Source of the DNA: a virus
IMG/VR virus record: IMGVR_UViG_3300005826_000024
Coordinates: 1 to 45,866 of that record
Strand: one strand, 5' to 3'
Length of the DNA: 45,866 nucleotides
The position numbers were made by a program, and so were the translations under genes. Every line of letters starts with the position of its first letter. Position 1 is the stretch's first letter. Positions 28,697 to 37,708 of this stretch are shown one piece after another. A model generated the notes under the pieces. That model was given only the letters and a program-made list of their open reading frames with translations. It searched no databases and was not told the origin of the DNA.

Positions 28697-31600
28697 TCAG
28701 CCTCTTTCCATCGCAACAACCCCATTCGGGATAGCAGCCAGGATTGTAAGCGGAAGCGGCTTTTGCTGTCGGATAACGAAGCTGCCCTGCGTACCCCAGC
28801 TACCGTCGATGACGACCTTCAGCAACCCGGTGACCACTCCGGTACTCGGAGTCAACGTCGGATCGGACTCTCGCAGATTGTTAGCGTCTGGCCCAATCAT
28901 CACGGGCCCGGACGACTGCACAAGGACCGACACCGAAGTCACGATCTTCTGCTTGTCGCGTATTGTCTCGCCTTGCACCGTGTCGAGATCGAGGGTCTCG
29001 GCTTCTGCGGTGTATCCGAGCCCGCCGTGAACGAAAGCGTATGGCTTGCTGAGTGTGATCGTCCCGCTCGACACGACAGCTGTCTCATACTCGCCGTCAC
29101 CGAGCACAGAGATCAAAGCGCTCTCCAAGTGCTCGAAGCCCGAAACCTGCTTGACAGCTTTCGCCCACGACGTTGTCGCAACTGCCTGGAACTCTACCGG
29201 TACGGTTATCTCGGCATACCCGCGCATCTGAGTGCTGCTCACGTAGGTGCCGAAAATGATCTTCGACTTCAGCCCGGCTACCGGCAACAGCATGACGCCG
29301 TTATCGACATCGCCCGGTGTAAAGTATGGCGCACTCGCAGTAACGAGAAGCTCGTCTTCGAGAGTCCAACCTCCACCAACCGAAGTAACCGTCATCGTAA
29401 GCGCACTTAGGTTAGTACCATCATACGTGCGCGAGGAGTCCACGAAAATTGCATCTCGTTGAACGTCAGTGAATTGGCGAGACGCAAACCGCTCGATGTA
29501 CTTCTTGTACACTCCGTTAATGAGACGTCGCACAAGAATGTAAACGGCATCCTCGGTCCCTTCCGGCACCACGCATACGTCGAGAACTTCACCTTGAGTA
29601 TCGTGTCGATGCCATCCCCAGATGTCGTGCTCTCGAAGATAAGTCAGCCCGAGCAAGGTTCCGTCCGAACGGACAGCCCAGATCACACTGTCGGGAACCT
29701 CGGCATAATCCATTCGCACAAGCGTGTAACCCTGGAACAAATGAGCGGCGTACACCGATAGATCTTTTCCGCTATATCCATCGCTGGTGATCTCGTACTT
29801 GAGGTCGCGCACGAAACTGCCACGCGCTTGTGTGTAAACCACAGAATCCCCGACAACGACCGGAGCGATAGTCGAGATTCCGCTGGTCCCCTGTGAGAGC
29901 GGATTGATCTCACCAGGACGCAGAACGCCATCGGTCCCACCTTGGATCTGCCATTGCCCGACCGACGTGAACACGATCAGTGTTCCGACGTCAGTGTAGT
30001 AGCGGATCTCGTTGTTCTTCGTTCCTCGCTGACGCCAAGTGATCGCATCATCGGCCTGCGACGGATTGCTCGTCGAGAAATTCCGAGGGTTGCTGGAGCG
30101 GCTTGCGAAGTTTACCGCAGGATCGTTGTACGTGTTCCCGAATAACAGTCGCTGTTGATAGTACCCCACCGCTGCGGGGTAGTCCCCCGCGCGGGAGAAT
30201 AGCTCGCGCCTATCGGGCGGGGTGGAGTCAGTAGCGGGGACTTTGCCGTCATCGACGAAGCTCGCTCCGCGCGCGGTTCCGATATAGCCGAAGACACCGT
30301 TCACGGCTTTGTAGACGTTGTACTCCAGCGTGTTCTTCGCATCTGCCGCAGTCCACGTCAGCGTGATCGGAGATCCAGAGGTCGCCGTATTGATCGACTT
30401 CCCGCAAGCCAGCTGTACTTTGCCGGACGTGAAAGCACCTCCGCTAGTCTCTTCGTTGACGACGTCGAAAGTCACGCCACTCAATCCGGTGATCGCGAAC
30501 TCGCGCTCGCTGAACTCATCGGGACCGACGACTTCGGTAAACCACACTGAGTCCCCGAGAGCCCAGCCGGTTGTTGCAGCAACGGTTCCGCGCCATGTCG
30601 TGCCACTGACAACTGCGAGCCCGGTGAGCGTCTTTACCGCTTCCATACCGGCATAGCTTTCTTCGTAAGTCTCTTTTGCGACTGCGGTAACCTTGTAGTA
30701 GGTATCGGCCCCTGCCGTCCCGCCGGAGGTCGCCAAGGACGTCGGCTCCGCGATATCCGGCGAGATGTCGAACGGAACAACAGACCACCAGTAGGTGCCG
30801 TATCTTCTGATCTCGTAAACCGGATAGTCCAAATCGACAACTATGATGACGTCGTCTTTTTGGACATACGAAAACCGATAGACGTCGTCATGCGACCAGG
30901 GAGTCTCGCACTCGAAGATATTATCGATAAGAGCATGCCACCAAGTCGGGCTGATGTCCGGCTGGTGTCCGGTGTTCGAGTCCGCAAGCGAGACGTAAGT
31001 CACCCCACTGTAGGTGACAGAGTCTCCCCCGGCATAAGTAGTGCCCCCGTTGTAGGCGCCGAGTGGAGCGACATCGAGGCGAACCCCTGCCTGAATGACG
31101 CGCATGTAGTAGTCACCCAGTTCGATCACATACGTTTGCGCGTCATTGAAAACGAATTTGATCAGACGTGCATCTTTCGCCGAGTCCTTCACCTCGCAAA
31201 CAAAAGATGCCCCTGGGCGATTCGCAATCCCGCCGCCCTTCTGCACGATGAAGTTGCGGCAGGTGCGAAGACCGGTCTGATACTTAGTTTGATCGGTCCG
31301 AGCCCAGACCCCCGGATTCAATTCCCCGCCAGCGAACGATCGTTGAATTGCGCTTTGACTCATGCCCATCACCAGTGAGTTAAGTATCGGATCTATCCTC
31401 GTGCCTTGCTGCGGAGGCCCGAGCGATTGAAGCTTGAACGCAGCAAACCCGCCTCGTGCAACAATCGGAACGTATCCGACGAATGCGAGGCGGCCGGACT
31501 CCGGTGCAACAACACGAGAGACACCGGGCGTATACCCAGTTAACGTAATGCGACCTGATGCAGGTCGTATCGTGTTGCCTTGGTCGATCAGCGGCGTATA

Positions 31601-32704
31601 GCCGGTTAGCACTAGGTGGCCGGTTGACGGGAACACCGTCTTGCCAACCGTTGGCGCGTAGCCGGTAAAAGCTAGATGCCCAGTCGTAGGCTCGATGTCG
31701 GTTCCGCCAGTAACATAGCTATACGTGTCAAACGAAGTGTTGTTCGTCTGATTCGTTCCGTTGTTTTTTGGATTCCGGCGATAGATCGTGACAGAGGGAT
31801 CCTTGATCTTCGAGTAAACCTCGACATACGGTTGATTCGCACCCATCGGGTACCAAAAATTGTAAGGATAGCCACCTACTCCGGGCACATAGAAATTCGC
31901 GCTCGCTTTGACTTCACGCTGGTATGTTAGCGGTAGGGTCGTCCTTGTAATCGTGGGAGTGCTGTAAGGAGATCCTAGTGTCCCAAGCGGAGCGAGATAG
32001 GTTGATACGGCTCTGCCATATAGCACTAAGTAGTACCAGTTGTAGTGCACGAGAGAAGCGACTTGCTCATTGTTGAGAATGCAAGTCATCTGTTTAGTAC
32101 AGTGATCTCCCAATACTCTGTCTGAGAAGCCGGCCCAGTCCCGATCGTACCAAAACCACTTTACAGAATAGTCTAGCTTCCAGATCTCCCAAGACGTGTT
32201 GAGTACGGACTCGGGTAGCGACACAGTCGCGATATTCGAGTACCACCCGCCAGCAAGATACCCAGAATAATTTCCTACAAACGCCGTTGCTTCTGCGGCT
32301 ACCGAAAGATTCTCTGTCGTTTGATCGTAATCGTCGGGCCAGACAACGGTGCCGAATAAAGTGCCGTCTTTGTCTTGCCACTCGAAGACGAGCCGGACAT
32401 CCCAAAAACCGAGCGAAGGAAACGTGAAGTTGCGAGAACCGTTGACGTAGGTATCGACTACATCTCCGATATCGGCCCACGCACTGAAGGTGCCGGTGGT
32501 CCAGCCGGTCAGCCCGGTATTTCGGTAGTCGATCCGTGCTCGATACTGACGACGATACCAACGGCTAGCGCCGTTGCCTCGCTTGCTCTTAACGCGGAAG
32601 TTCGCAGTAACGCTTTCGGCGATTCCAGGAAGCGTGTAAGCAGCGCTAGTCCAAGATCCCGACCCTACATCACCGCTAGTGTCTCCGACAGATACAATCG
32701 GCAC
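28697..32704 (-). CDS. Tail tubular B-like protein with extra N-terminal domain (1335 aa)
   Basis: Residues from about 446 (MGMSQSAIQRSFAGGELNPGVWARTDQTKYQTGLRTCRNF) look like the complete start of a gp12/stabilisation-type tail protein, with Fn3-like parts further on (about 745-850). Residues 1-445 are an unrelated beta-rich domain with four degenerate repeats of the form xPxTGHLAFTGYAP (about 338-418), ending RIDPILNSLVMG, which itself resembles a protein C-terminus. The whole is open as one frame from a GTG at 32704 (GAGG seven bases upstream), so it appears to be a fusion of two tail genes. No good ribosome-binding site is seen at the inner start. Bases 30359-30406 match a patch at 5900. 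Confidence 0.85.
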   Translation of the reverse strand: MPIVSVGDTSGDVGSGSWTSAAYTLPGIAESVTANFRVKSKRGNGASRWYRRQYRARIDYRNTGLTGWTTGTFSAWADIGDVVDTYVNGSRNFTFPSLGFWDVRLVFEWQDKDGTLFGTVVWPDDYDQTTENLSVAAEATAFVGNYSGYLAGGWYSNIATVSLPESVLNTSWEIWKLDYSVKWFWYDRDWAGFSDRVLGDHCTKQMTCILNNEQVASLVHYNWYYLVLYGRAVSTYLAPLGTLGSPYSTPTITRTTLPLTYQREVKASANFYVPGVGGYPYNFWYPMGANQPYVEVYSKIKDPSVTIYRRNPKNNGTNQTNNTSFDTYSYVTGGTDIEPTTGHLAFTGYAPTVGKTVFPSTGHLVLTGYTPLIDQGNTIRPASGRITLTGYTPGVSRVVAPESGRLAFVGYVPIVARGGFAAFKLQSLGPPQQGTRIDPILNSLVMGMSQSAIQRSFAGGELNPGVWARTDQTKYQTGLRTCRNFIVQKGGGIANRPGASFVCEVKDSAKDARLIKFVFNDAQTYVIELGDYYMRVIQAGVRLDVAPLGAYNGGTTYAGGDSVTYSGVTYVSLADSNTGHQPDISPTWWHALIDNIFECETPWSHDDVYRFSYVQKDDVIIVVDLDYPVYEIRRYGTYWWSVVPFDISPDIAEPTSLATSGGTAGADTYYKVTAVAKETYEESYAGMEAVKTLTGLAVVSGTTWRGTVAATTGWALGDSVWFTEVVGPDEFSEREFAITGLSGVTFDVVNEETSGGAFTSGKVQLACGKSINTATSGSPITLTWTAADAKNTLEYNVYKAVNGVFGYIGTARGASFVDDGKVPATDSTPPDRRELFSRAGDYPAAVGYYQQRLLFGNTYNDPAVNFASRSSNPRNFSTSNPSQADDAITWRQRGTKNNEIRYYTDVGTLIVFTSVGQWQIQGGTDGVLRPGEINPLSQGTSGISTIAPVVVGDSVVYTQARGSFVRDLKYEITSDGYSGKDLSVYAAHLFQGYTLVRMDYAEVPDSVIWAVRSDGTLLGLTYLREHDIWGWHRHDTQGEVLDVCVVPEGTEDAVYILVRRLINGVYKKYIERFASRQFTDVQRDAIFVDSSRTYDGTNLSALTMTVTSVGGGWTLEDELLVTASAPYFTPGDVDNGVMLLPVAGLKSKIIFGTYVSSTQMRGYAEITVPVEFQAVATTSWAKAVKQVSGFEHLESALISVLGDGEYETAVVSSGTITLSKPYAFVHGGLGYTAEAETLDLDTVQGETIRDKQKIVTSVSVLVQSSGPVMIGPDANNLRESDPTLTPSTGVVTGLLKVVIDGSWGTQGSFVIRQQKPLPLTILAAIPNGVVAMERG
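30359..30406. repeat. Source copy of the 48-bp patch found at 5900-5947
   Basis: 45 of 48 bases match the patch in the 140-aa early gene. Here the frame encodes a natural beta-type segment of the tail protein (GKSINTATSGSPITLTW), so this copy is taken as original. Confidence 0.85.
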
Positions 32705-32713
32705 AAGTCAGCC

Positions 32714-33169
32714 TCACGCGTTGATTGCATCAAACCAACCGTTACCCGGCGTAACGAGTACGAGAGGTGCGCCGTCTGGCGTCGAAGGTATATCTGCCGG
32801 CGTAGAATCCCCCAGGAAAGCGCCAATCAGCGGATCGGTGCGCCCCCACAGAGACCCCGACACATACATGACCGCGTGCCGCCAAACGGGAATCGAGCCT
32901 CCGCTCGCAGTCCACGACACGTTCGCGCTTGCGAACTTATACCCGTTCGTAACCGACGTTGCGACCTTCGACGCGAGAGCGGCTCCACCTGCGGTATATC
33001 CAAACCCGGCAGCGATCTCGTTCGCGGAAACGTCAGCCCATTCGTCATGAGCTTCATCGAAGGTGTACGTTGATGCCACGAGCGCGAACTTCACAGTCGC
33101 GCTCAAAAGGTCATTGATGCTGACCCGGTCTACGCTAGCTTTGTAGAGATTGAATACGCCGGCTGCCAT
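32714..33169 (-). CDS. Virion protein of unknown role (151 aa)
   Basis: The start at 33169 has GAGGGA eight bases upstream. The sequence FNLYKASVDRVSINDLLSATVKFALVASTYTFDEAHDEWADVSANEIAAGFGYTAGG resembles a type of small tail-associated protein found between tube genes in several phages. It is Ala/Gly/Ser-rich and beta-rich. It lies between gp11-like and gp12-like genes, so a tail or adaptor role is likely. Confidence 0.75.
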   Translation of the reverse strand: MAAGVFNLYKASVDRVSINDLLSATVKFALVASTYTFDEAHDEWADVSANEIAAGFGYTAGGAALASKVATSVTNGYKFASANVSWTASGGSIPVWRHAVMYVSGSLWGRTDPLIGAFLGDSTPADIPSTPDGAPLVLVTPGNGWFDAINA

Positions 33170-33173
33170 GATG

Positions 33174-33782
33174 TCATTCCCTCGCTCGAATGAATTCGGA
33201 CTCGAACTCCGAAGGGAGATCGATCTGTGTCTCGTTGAGCGCTTGTTCGAGCGCTCGGTCCCGCTGAACCTCGTACATCTCCATGCAGGTCTTAGCGATT
33301 CCGTTAATCTGCGAGAGCGCTGGAGCTAGCTCGAAAGCCAGCGCCCAGGAAAGCGCGCTCTTCACAAGCGACGACATCCAGATAATGCTGCTTACGTCGT
33401 AAGTGATTTCGCACCATGCGTCAGGTTCGTCGGTGAAGATCAACAGCCCGGTATCGTCGTTGCCGACTGTGTATGCAGGTGGAATCGGATCTCGTCGCCC
33501 CAGCTTAGGACGTACAACCCTGCGGACCTTGAGGCAGCTTGTAGGGTATCGATAGCTATACACCCAATCGTAGTTGGGAGTTTCTTCGACGAGAGTCAGC
33601 TCGACATAGCGTTTCGCGAAAGGCCAATTCGCGTCAGCAAGAAACGTCTGCCGAACGTTGTCCCAGTGATAAGCGCAAGCGTCCTCCTCTTTTGAGCCGT
33701 CGCCTTCATCTATTGTGCGGCTCGCCCCGATATGGTACAAAGCGAGGTTCCACACCTGGACCTTCGTCGTGATGACAGCCAC
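33174..33782 (-). CDS. Tail tubular protein A-like (gp11-type) adaptor
   Basis: The 202-residue product starts with GTG at 33782, with GGAGG seven bases upstream. The signature VQVWNLALYHIGASRTIDEGDGSKEEDACAYHWDNVRQTFLADANWPFAKR is typical of T7 gp11/P22 gp4-type adaptors joining portal and nozzle, with a helical C-terminus carrying LAPALSQINGIAK. Its place ahead of the gp12-like gene fits. Confidence 0.88.
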   Translation of the reverse strand: MAVITTKVQVWNLALYHIGASRTIDEGDGSKEEDACAYHWDNVRQTFLADANWPFAKRYVELTLVEETPNYDWVYSYRYPTSCLKVRRVVRPKLGRRDPIPPAYTVGNDDTGLLIFTDEPDAWCEITYDVSSIIWMSSLVKSALSWALAFELAPALSQINGIAKTCMEMYEVQRDRALEQALNETQIDLPSEFESEFIRARE

Positions 33783-33785
33783 GGA

Positions 33786-34154
33786 CTATCCTCCGAGCGT
33801 TGTCTTGTATCCGCTACCAGACCCACCGAGGTTCGTCGGTGGAATTCCTCGAGGCCCGGTGAACGAAAACCTATCAGCACCAGCGGCCGCCGCTTTCTGC
33901 TTCTGACGGTCGCGCGCAGAGGTCGCTTCCGCTTGCCCTTGCATCGTCTGCTGAGGTGGTGCAGGAGGCTGCATACCGTAAGCCTTGAGAGCGTTGTTGC
34001 GCGCGCTCTCAGCCGCTTTACGGGCTTCTGAGGACTGTTGATAGCCCATCGCAAGCCCGGCAGCGCCAGCCCCCAGGCCAATCGCTGCTGCAGTTCCGAG
34101 CCCGGCTCCACTAGCCCCGAGCCCGGTCAACAAGCCAATACCTGCGGAGATTGC
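33786..34154 (-). CDS. Gly/Ala-rich virion protein (122 aa)
   Basis: The start is the ATG at 34154, with GAGGAG upstream. Residues 1-40 are a Gly/Ala-rich hydrophobic stretch (ISAGIGLLTGLGASGAGLGTAAAIGLGAGAAGLAMG). Then come a charged helix and a proline/glutamine part (MQPPAPPQQTMQGQAEA). Small proteins of this kind sit among tail genes of BPP-1-like phages and may enter membranes at ejection. Confidence 0.72.
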   Translation of the reverse strand, partial: AISAGIGLLTGLGASGAGLGTAAAIGLGAGAAGLAMGYQQSSEARKAAESARNNALKAYGMQPPAPPQQTMQGQAEATSARDRQKQKAAAAGADRFSFTGPRGIPPTNLGGSGSGYKTTLGG

Positions 34155-34171
34155 CATCTCTGTTAGCTCCT

Positions 34172-34972
34172 CTACGGTAAAGCCGCAATTTCCGAAATCA
34201 AAGCACTCCACAAAGCCACTGATTCTTCTATCTCGGCAGCTTTTGTCCCGAATCCCATGTCATGCTGATCGGCTGCGTACCAGACAGCCACCTCACACCC
34301 ACCATCCCGTGCGTGCCGCAGCATTCGCGATGACCATGCATGCTGCACGTAGCGCGGCTGCGACCTGAAGCGCGGCTTGAGCACTCCAGTTTCAGTACAC
34401 CAGACGGGTCGCTCCTCGCAACGGTAAGACCACATTGCTCGCCGCAGGTTATCCAGCATCTCTGGTATGCGATCCATCTCTAATACGCTAGATGGGTAGA
34501 GATGCACGCCAACCACGTCGATATCGACCCAGGGCTGCGGGATCGCATCTAGCATCCTAGACAGCCATTTGCATGCATGGCCGCAGTTCTGCGTTCCTTG
34601 CAGACCGCAGGTTATCACTCTGACCGGGTAAGCCTTCGCGGCCTGCCGCCATGCAAGATAGCGTTTAGCATACTCCGCAGCATCGTTCTTCCAAGGCCCC
34701 GTGTCACTGCACTCGTTGCCGATCTCGACCGCTACTAGCTTGTTACCGTAGAGTTGCAGCACGGTCGCGGGATCTTCAGCCGGATCGACGATCAGAATTG
34801 CCTTGCGGCTGGAGACAGCGTTGACCCAGGCAGTGCGAGCCGCTTCACCTATTAGCTCAGGCGAGCGAACGTACTCCACCTGAAATAGCGACCAGTCATA
34901 AGACGGCGGATGCAGAGATCCGTCGGGATACTGATTCACCGGAGAAGCCAGCATATGCAGACCGAGTCTCAT
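34172..34972 (-). CDS. Clan GH-A-like glycosidase, possible tail depolymerase
   Basis: The product is 266 residues from the ATG at 34972 (ATGA overlap with the tailspike stop). The order of motifs fits a TIM-barrel glycosidase of clan GH-A: VAVEIGNE with putative acid/base Glu at 87, VDIDVVGVHLYP on a later strand, RPVWCTETG with putative nucleophile Glu at 194, then VAVWYAADQHD. It is shorter than most members, so early strands may be reduced. Translational coupling to the tailspike suggests it is a virion-associated enzyme that cuts capsule, exopolysaccharide or cell-wall glycan. It has no signal peptide. Confidence 0.7.
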   Translation of the reverse strand: MRLGLHMLASPVNQYPDGSLHPPSYDWSLFQVEYVRSPELIGEAARTAWVNAVSSRKAILIVDPAEDPATVLQLYGNKLVAVEIGNECSDTGPWKNDAAEYAKRYLAWRQAAKAYPVRVITCGLQGTQNCGHACKWLSRMLDAIPQPWVDIDVVGVHLYPSSVLEMDRIPEMLDNLRRAMWSYRCEERPVWCTETGVLKPRFRSQPRYVQHAWSSRMLRHARDGGCEVAVWYAADQHDMGFGTKAAEIEESVALWSALISEIAALP

Positions 34973-37011
34973 GCGAATGTCGGCAGAGGTCCTGTCATGC
35001 GCCACGATCCGCCAGTGTGAATAAACTCCATCACGATGCGCTGCGCTGTCGCGCCTGCTGCAATGGTGCCCACATCGGTTCCGTCCTGCTTGTCGAAAAC
35101 AGTCCCGAAGGCAATGCTACTCGCCGCTCCAGACGTGATGACGATCACGGTCAACCGCGCCCCCTTTTTGTTTCCGCCTCCAGGGTTTGCAATGGTGCCA
35201 GTGAATGGCGATCCACCGCTTAACGTAACCTCTAGGAGTTCGACGCCATACGCTTGCCATGTGAGAGTCGCTGCACCAGAAGTCAACGTTTCCTCGCGAG
35301 CGTACCCGGTGCCATAGACTACTTGCGCATCCGAGCTTGCGGGATTACCTCCGCCGATGTTGTATTGGAAGCGCTGCCCGGAGTACAGCTTAAACGGATT
35401 CCCCCCGATACGGACGTTTACTCCATCGGCTGCGTCCGTGCCCATGATATTCATCGGCGCGATCTCGATCCGCGAGTACACTGAATTGGTCTTGACCCGC
35501 TCGAACTTCGCCCGCGTCGAGCCGGCAGCGCCATCGTCCTGGCAATCCTCCATAGAGAGATACATATCGCCATTCAATCCGGCTACGCACTCGATCTCAG
35601 CGCCCGTGTAGTAGTGGGTCTGACTGCGCTTCACGCCCTCGAACCGTAGCGGCTTTACAGAACTCGTTAAAGTTGAAGGTTCTCCCACGATTGCTAGACG
35701 TTGATTGCGTTCGCTGTAGCCGCCTATGAAGCGATACCCGCGGTTAGATGAATTCCTGATCCGCATCCACACTTCCGAAATTATCTGGTTGTGATTGATG
35801 AACAGGTGCGAATCGCACGAACCAGCGGTGTTGAATGCAGCCTTGAACGGGGAGGCCCCGTTACTGTCTGCAAGGAAGGTGCCCAGGTGAAACTGCACCG
35901 TGCGCGCCTGCGTGCCCGGCACATAGGTATTCGACAGCGTGATGGTCGTGCCGGATACGTCAGTCACGCGAGTGGACTCCGGGAAACCGAGCGTCGGCAG
36001 CGACGTCACATCCACGACGCGCATGCCCTTACGCACTAGCGCGGCATTGGCAGCACTCAACGTGATTTGGTTGCTGGCGTTCGTGCAGGTTACGCTTGCC
36101 TGCCCTGGGCAATTCTGTGCGAGCTTTGTTTCGATCCCAGTCATTGAGTCTACATTGTAGAACTCTTCGATTCCAAACATGACGGTATCGAAGACGACGT
36201 TGTTAAGCCTGGTCGTGGTGGAATCATCCAGCGCAATCCCGGATAGTGCATTGCATAACCATAGGTTGCTGAACTCGGTGTTGTACATCACATCAGACCG
36301 ACCGGCAGAAACGCCACCTACTTGTAGCAGTCTGTTTTGCGAAAAGAAGAAACACTTTGTTGACGCTGCCTGCGTTGGCAATGCCGATGAGATAGTCACA
36401 TCGGATGCGCCCACATTCGTTACAGTCGTCCACCAGTCGCGCCCGTTGTCCAACACGATCAGGCACGCGCATCCTTGCGTGACGCCAGCAACAGAATTGA
36501 CGCTAATGACGGTCTGCCCCGCCGCTTCGGTACCGTTGACTGTCGTAGCGAGCAGCAGTTCGATGCCCGGTCCGATGATCTGCATATTGCTCAGGCGCGG
36601 GAAGCCCATCAGGGACACATCGGAAGGATACCAGCGGAATCCCGTCGAGTTCCCGGCACCGGTGAAATGCACCCGCGTATTCATGACTCCTGCTCCACGG
36701 ATTGCTGGTGCGATAATCCGATCACCTGTGCCAGCTAGGCCACCTCCAAGGGTGCTTGTCGTGCGCAAGCCGCCACTGATGTCAATAGGCGACGTATTGT
36801 TTACGATGATGTCGCCGGGTGGAAGGAGAATGGTTCCGCAAAAACCACGAGCGGCGATGTCTTCTGCCATGTCCTGAAAATTTGCGAACTGATCTGCGGT
36901 CGAATCGGAACTGATCCCATAATAAGATGCTGGGATATAGTCGTCCCAAGGAATTTTGACTTTCGCGCCTTGCCCGGTCTGAATGACATCTAAATACGAC
37001 TCAAACGCCAT
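34969..37011 (-). CDS. Tailspike / tail fiber with pectate-lyase-like beta-helix
   Basis: The product is 680 residues; AAGGAGG precedes the ATG. The N-terminus (FESYLDVIQTGQGAKVKIPWDDYIPASYYGISSDSTADQ) looks like a virion-attachment head. FCGTILLPPGDIIVNNTSPIDISGGL starts a right-handed beta-helix of the pectate lyase superfamily. The C-terminus (about 580-680; GIGGGNPASSDAQ-type strands, then GVELLEVTLSGGSPFTGTIANPGGGNKKG) is a trimerisation or caspase-like fiber end. It probably binds and may cut a host surface glycan. Confidence 0.82.
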   Translation of the reverse strand: MAFESYLDVIQTGQGAKVKIPWDDYIPASYYGISSDSTADQFANFQDMAEDIAARGFCGTILLPPGDIIVNNTSPIDISGGLRTTSTLGGGLAGTGDRIIAPAIRGAGVMNTRVHFTGAGNSTGFRWYPSDVSLMGFPRLSNMQIIGPGIELLLATTVNGTEAAGQTVISVNSVAGVTQGCACLIVLDNGRDWWTTVTNVGASDVTISSALPTQAASTKCFFFSQNRLLQVGGVSAGRSDVMYNTEFSNLWLCNALSGIALDDSTTTRLNNVVFDTVMFGIEEFYNVDSMTGIETKLAQNCPGQASVTCTNASNQITLSAANAALVRKGMRVVDVTSLPTLGFPESTRVTDVSGTTITLSNTYVPGTQARTVQFHLGTFLADSNGASPFKAAFNTAGSCDSHLFINHNQIISEVWMRIRNSSNRGYRFIGGYSERNQRLAIVGEPSTLTSSVKPLRFEGVKRSQTHYYTGAEIECVAGLNGDMYLSMEDCQDDGAAGSTRAKFERVKTNSVYSRIEIAPMNIMGTDAADGVNVRIGGNPFKLYSGQRFQYNIGGGNPASSDAQVVYGTGYAREETLTSGAATLTWQAYGVELLEVTLSGGSPFTGTIANPGGGNKKGARLTVIVITSGAASSIAFGTVFDKQDGTDVGTIAAGATAQRIVMEFIHTGGSWRMTGPLPTFA

Positions 37012-37023
37012 GATAAGTCCTCC

Positions 37024-37257
37024 TTACAGCTGGTCTTCGTCGGCGATGCGCGCGTCGGAATACGAATCGTTTTGAGCTTCTGTCGCGGTCTGCACCGTCT
37101 GCGGGCGCAAACGCGCAGACTTCGCGATAGGTGGATCCTCGACGTATTCCATCCAGGATCCGAAATCTTTCTCACTCTGGATCTCGAAGACTGCGCCCTC
37201 ACGCTGACGCCGGTTATCGTAGACCCCGAGACGGATTGCGCGAACCATGATTCCCAT
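37024..37257 (-). CDS. Conserved small virion protein (77 aa)
   Basis: The ATG at 37257 sits eight bases after GAGGAG; the ATG at 37263 would add two residues. The pattern MVRAIRLGVYDNRRQREGAVFEIQSEKDFGSWMEYVEDP is common in phage proteins encoded after the capsid genes (xGYYxxxRREGDVFEI...FSxxWM). Its role is unknown, perhaps in head completion. The tail (TATEAQNDSYSDARIADEDQL) is acidic. Confidence 0.75.
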   Translation of the reverse strand: MGIMVRAIRLGVYDNRRQREGAVFEIQSEKDFGSWMEYVEDPPIAKSARLRPQTVQTATEAQNDSYSDARIADEDQL

Positions 37258-37270
37258 TGTCATATCTCCT

Positions 37271-37310
37271 CAGCGGTTGTCAGCGGTTGTCAGCGGTTGT
37301 CAGCGGTTGG
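37271..37310. repeat. Four tandem copies of a 10-bp unit at a gene junction
   Basis: cagcggttgt is repeated three times and nearly a fourth time (cagcggttgg). In the leftward reading it gives CAACCGCTGA, so each unit repeats the stop of the 110-aa gene. The copies fill the spacer before the next ribosome-binding site. Confidence 0.85.
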
Positions 37311-37632
37311 GTTGCCAGATGATCGCGACACGCTCGTCGTCGGTCGCGCTGGAAAGAGCGGCCGTACATGCCCCGGCGTCATTGACGACATCGCCAAGCG
37401 GGTACACGCCAGCTGCGAGCGCAACGGGGAGCACGAAATTCGCTGCAGCGATAGTGCCGCCGCTGTTCCGCTTGTTGAAGCCTGCGATCGTCAGAGTCCC
37501 TGCGAGCGCGGTATGCACTACGATCGCGTGAACTCGAACATCCCCCGCTGCGCTGCTTCCGCCGACAGCGATTGCTCCCGTGCCGTCGAGAATCTGCATA
37601 TAACGACGCGGGGATGAAATCGATCCTTCCAT
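37300..37632 (-). CDS. Virion-associated protein (110 aa)
   Basis: GAGGAG precedes the ATG. The sequence (MQILDGTGAIAVGGSSAAGDVRVHAIVVHTALAGTLTIAGFNKRNSGGTIAAANFVLP) is beta-rich and glycine/alanine-rich, like minor capsid or head-fiber proteins. It follows the cement protein after a hairpin and may be a decoration protein. The family name is not known to me. Confidence 0.7.
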   Translation of the reverse strand: MEGSISSPRRYMQILDGTGAIAVGGSSAAGDVRVHAIVVHTALAGTLTIAGFNKRNSGGTIAAANFVLPVALAAGVYPLGDVVNDAGACTAALSSATDDERVAIIWQPNR

Positions 37633-37656
37633 TTCTCGTGCTCCTCTGCTTGAACA

Positions 37657-37686
37657 AAACCCCGCGCTCTCTCGAGCACGGGGTTT
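37657..37686 (-). terminator. Terminator or attenuator after the capsid-cement genes
   Basis: AAACCCCG/CGGGGTTT (37657-37664 with 37679-37686) forms a strong stem with further internal pairing; leftward, a short T-rich stretch (TTTTG) follows. This would reduce transcription beyond the highly expressed capsid genes. Confidence 0.65.
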
Positions 37687-37708
37687 AGACTGAGCCGATC
37701 AGACCCCG

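Noticed and set aside
30112-30297. Small frames opposite the tail protein genes
   Set aside because: Many such antisense or shifted frames appear because of GC-rich codon use; none has a ribosome-binding site or conserved pattern.
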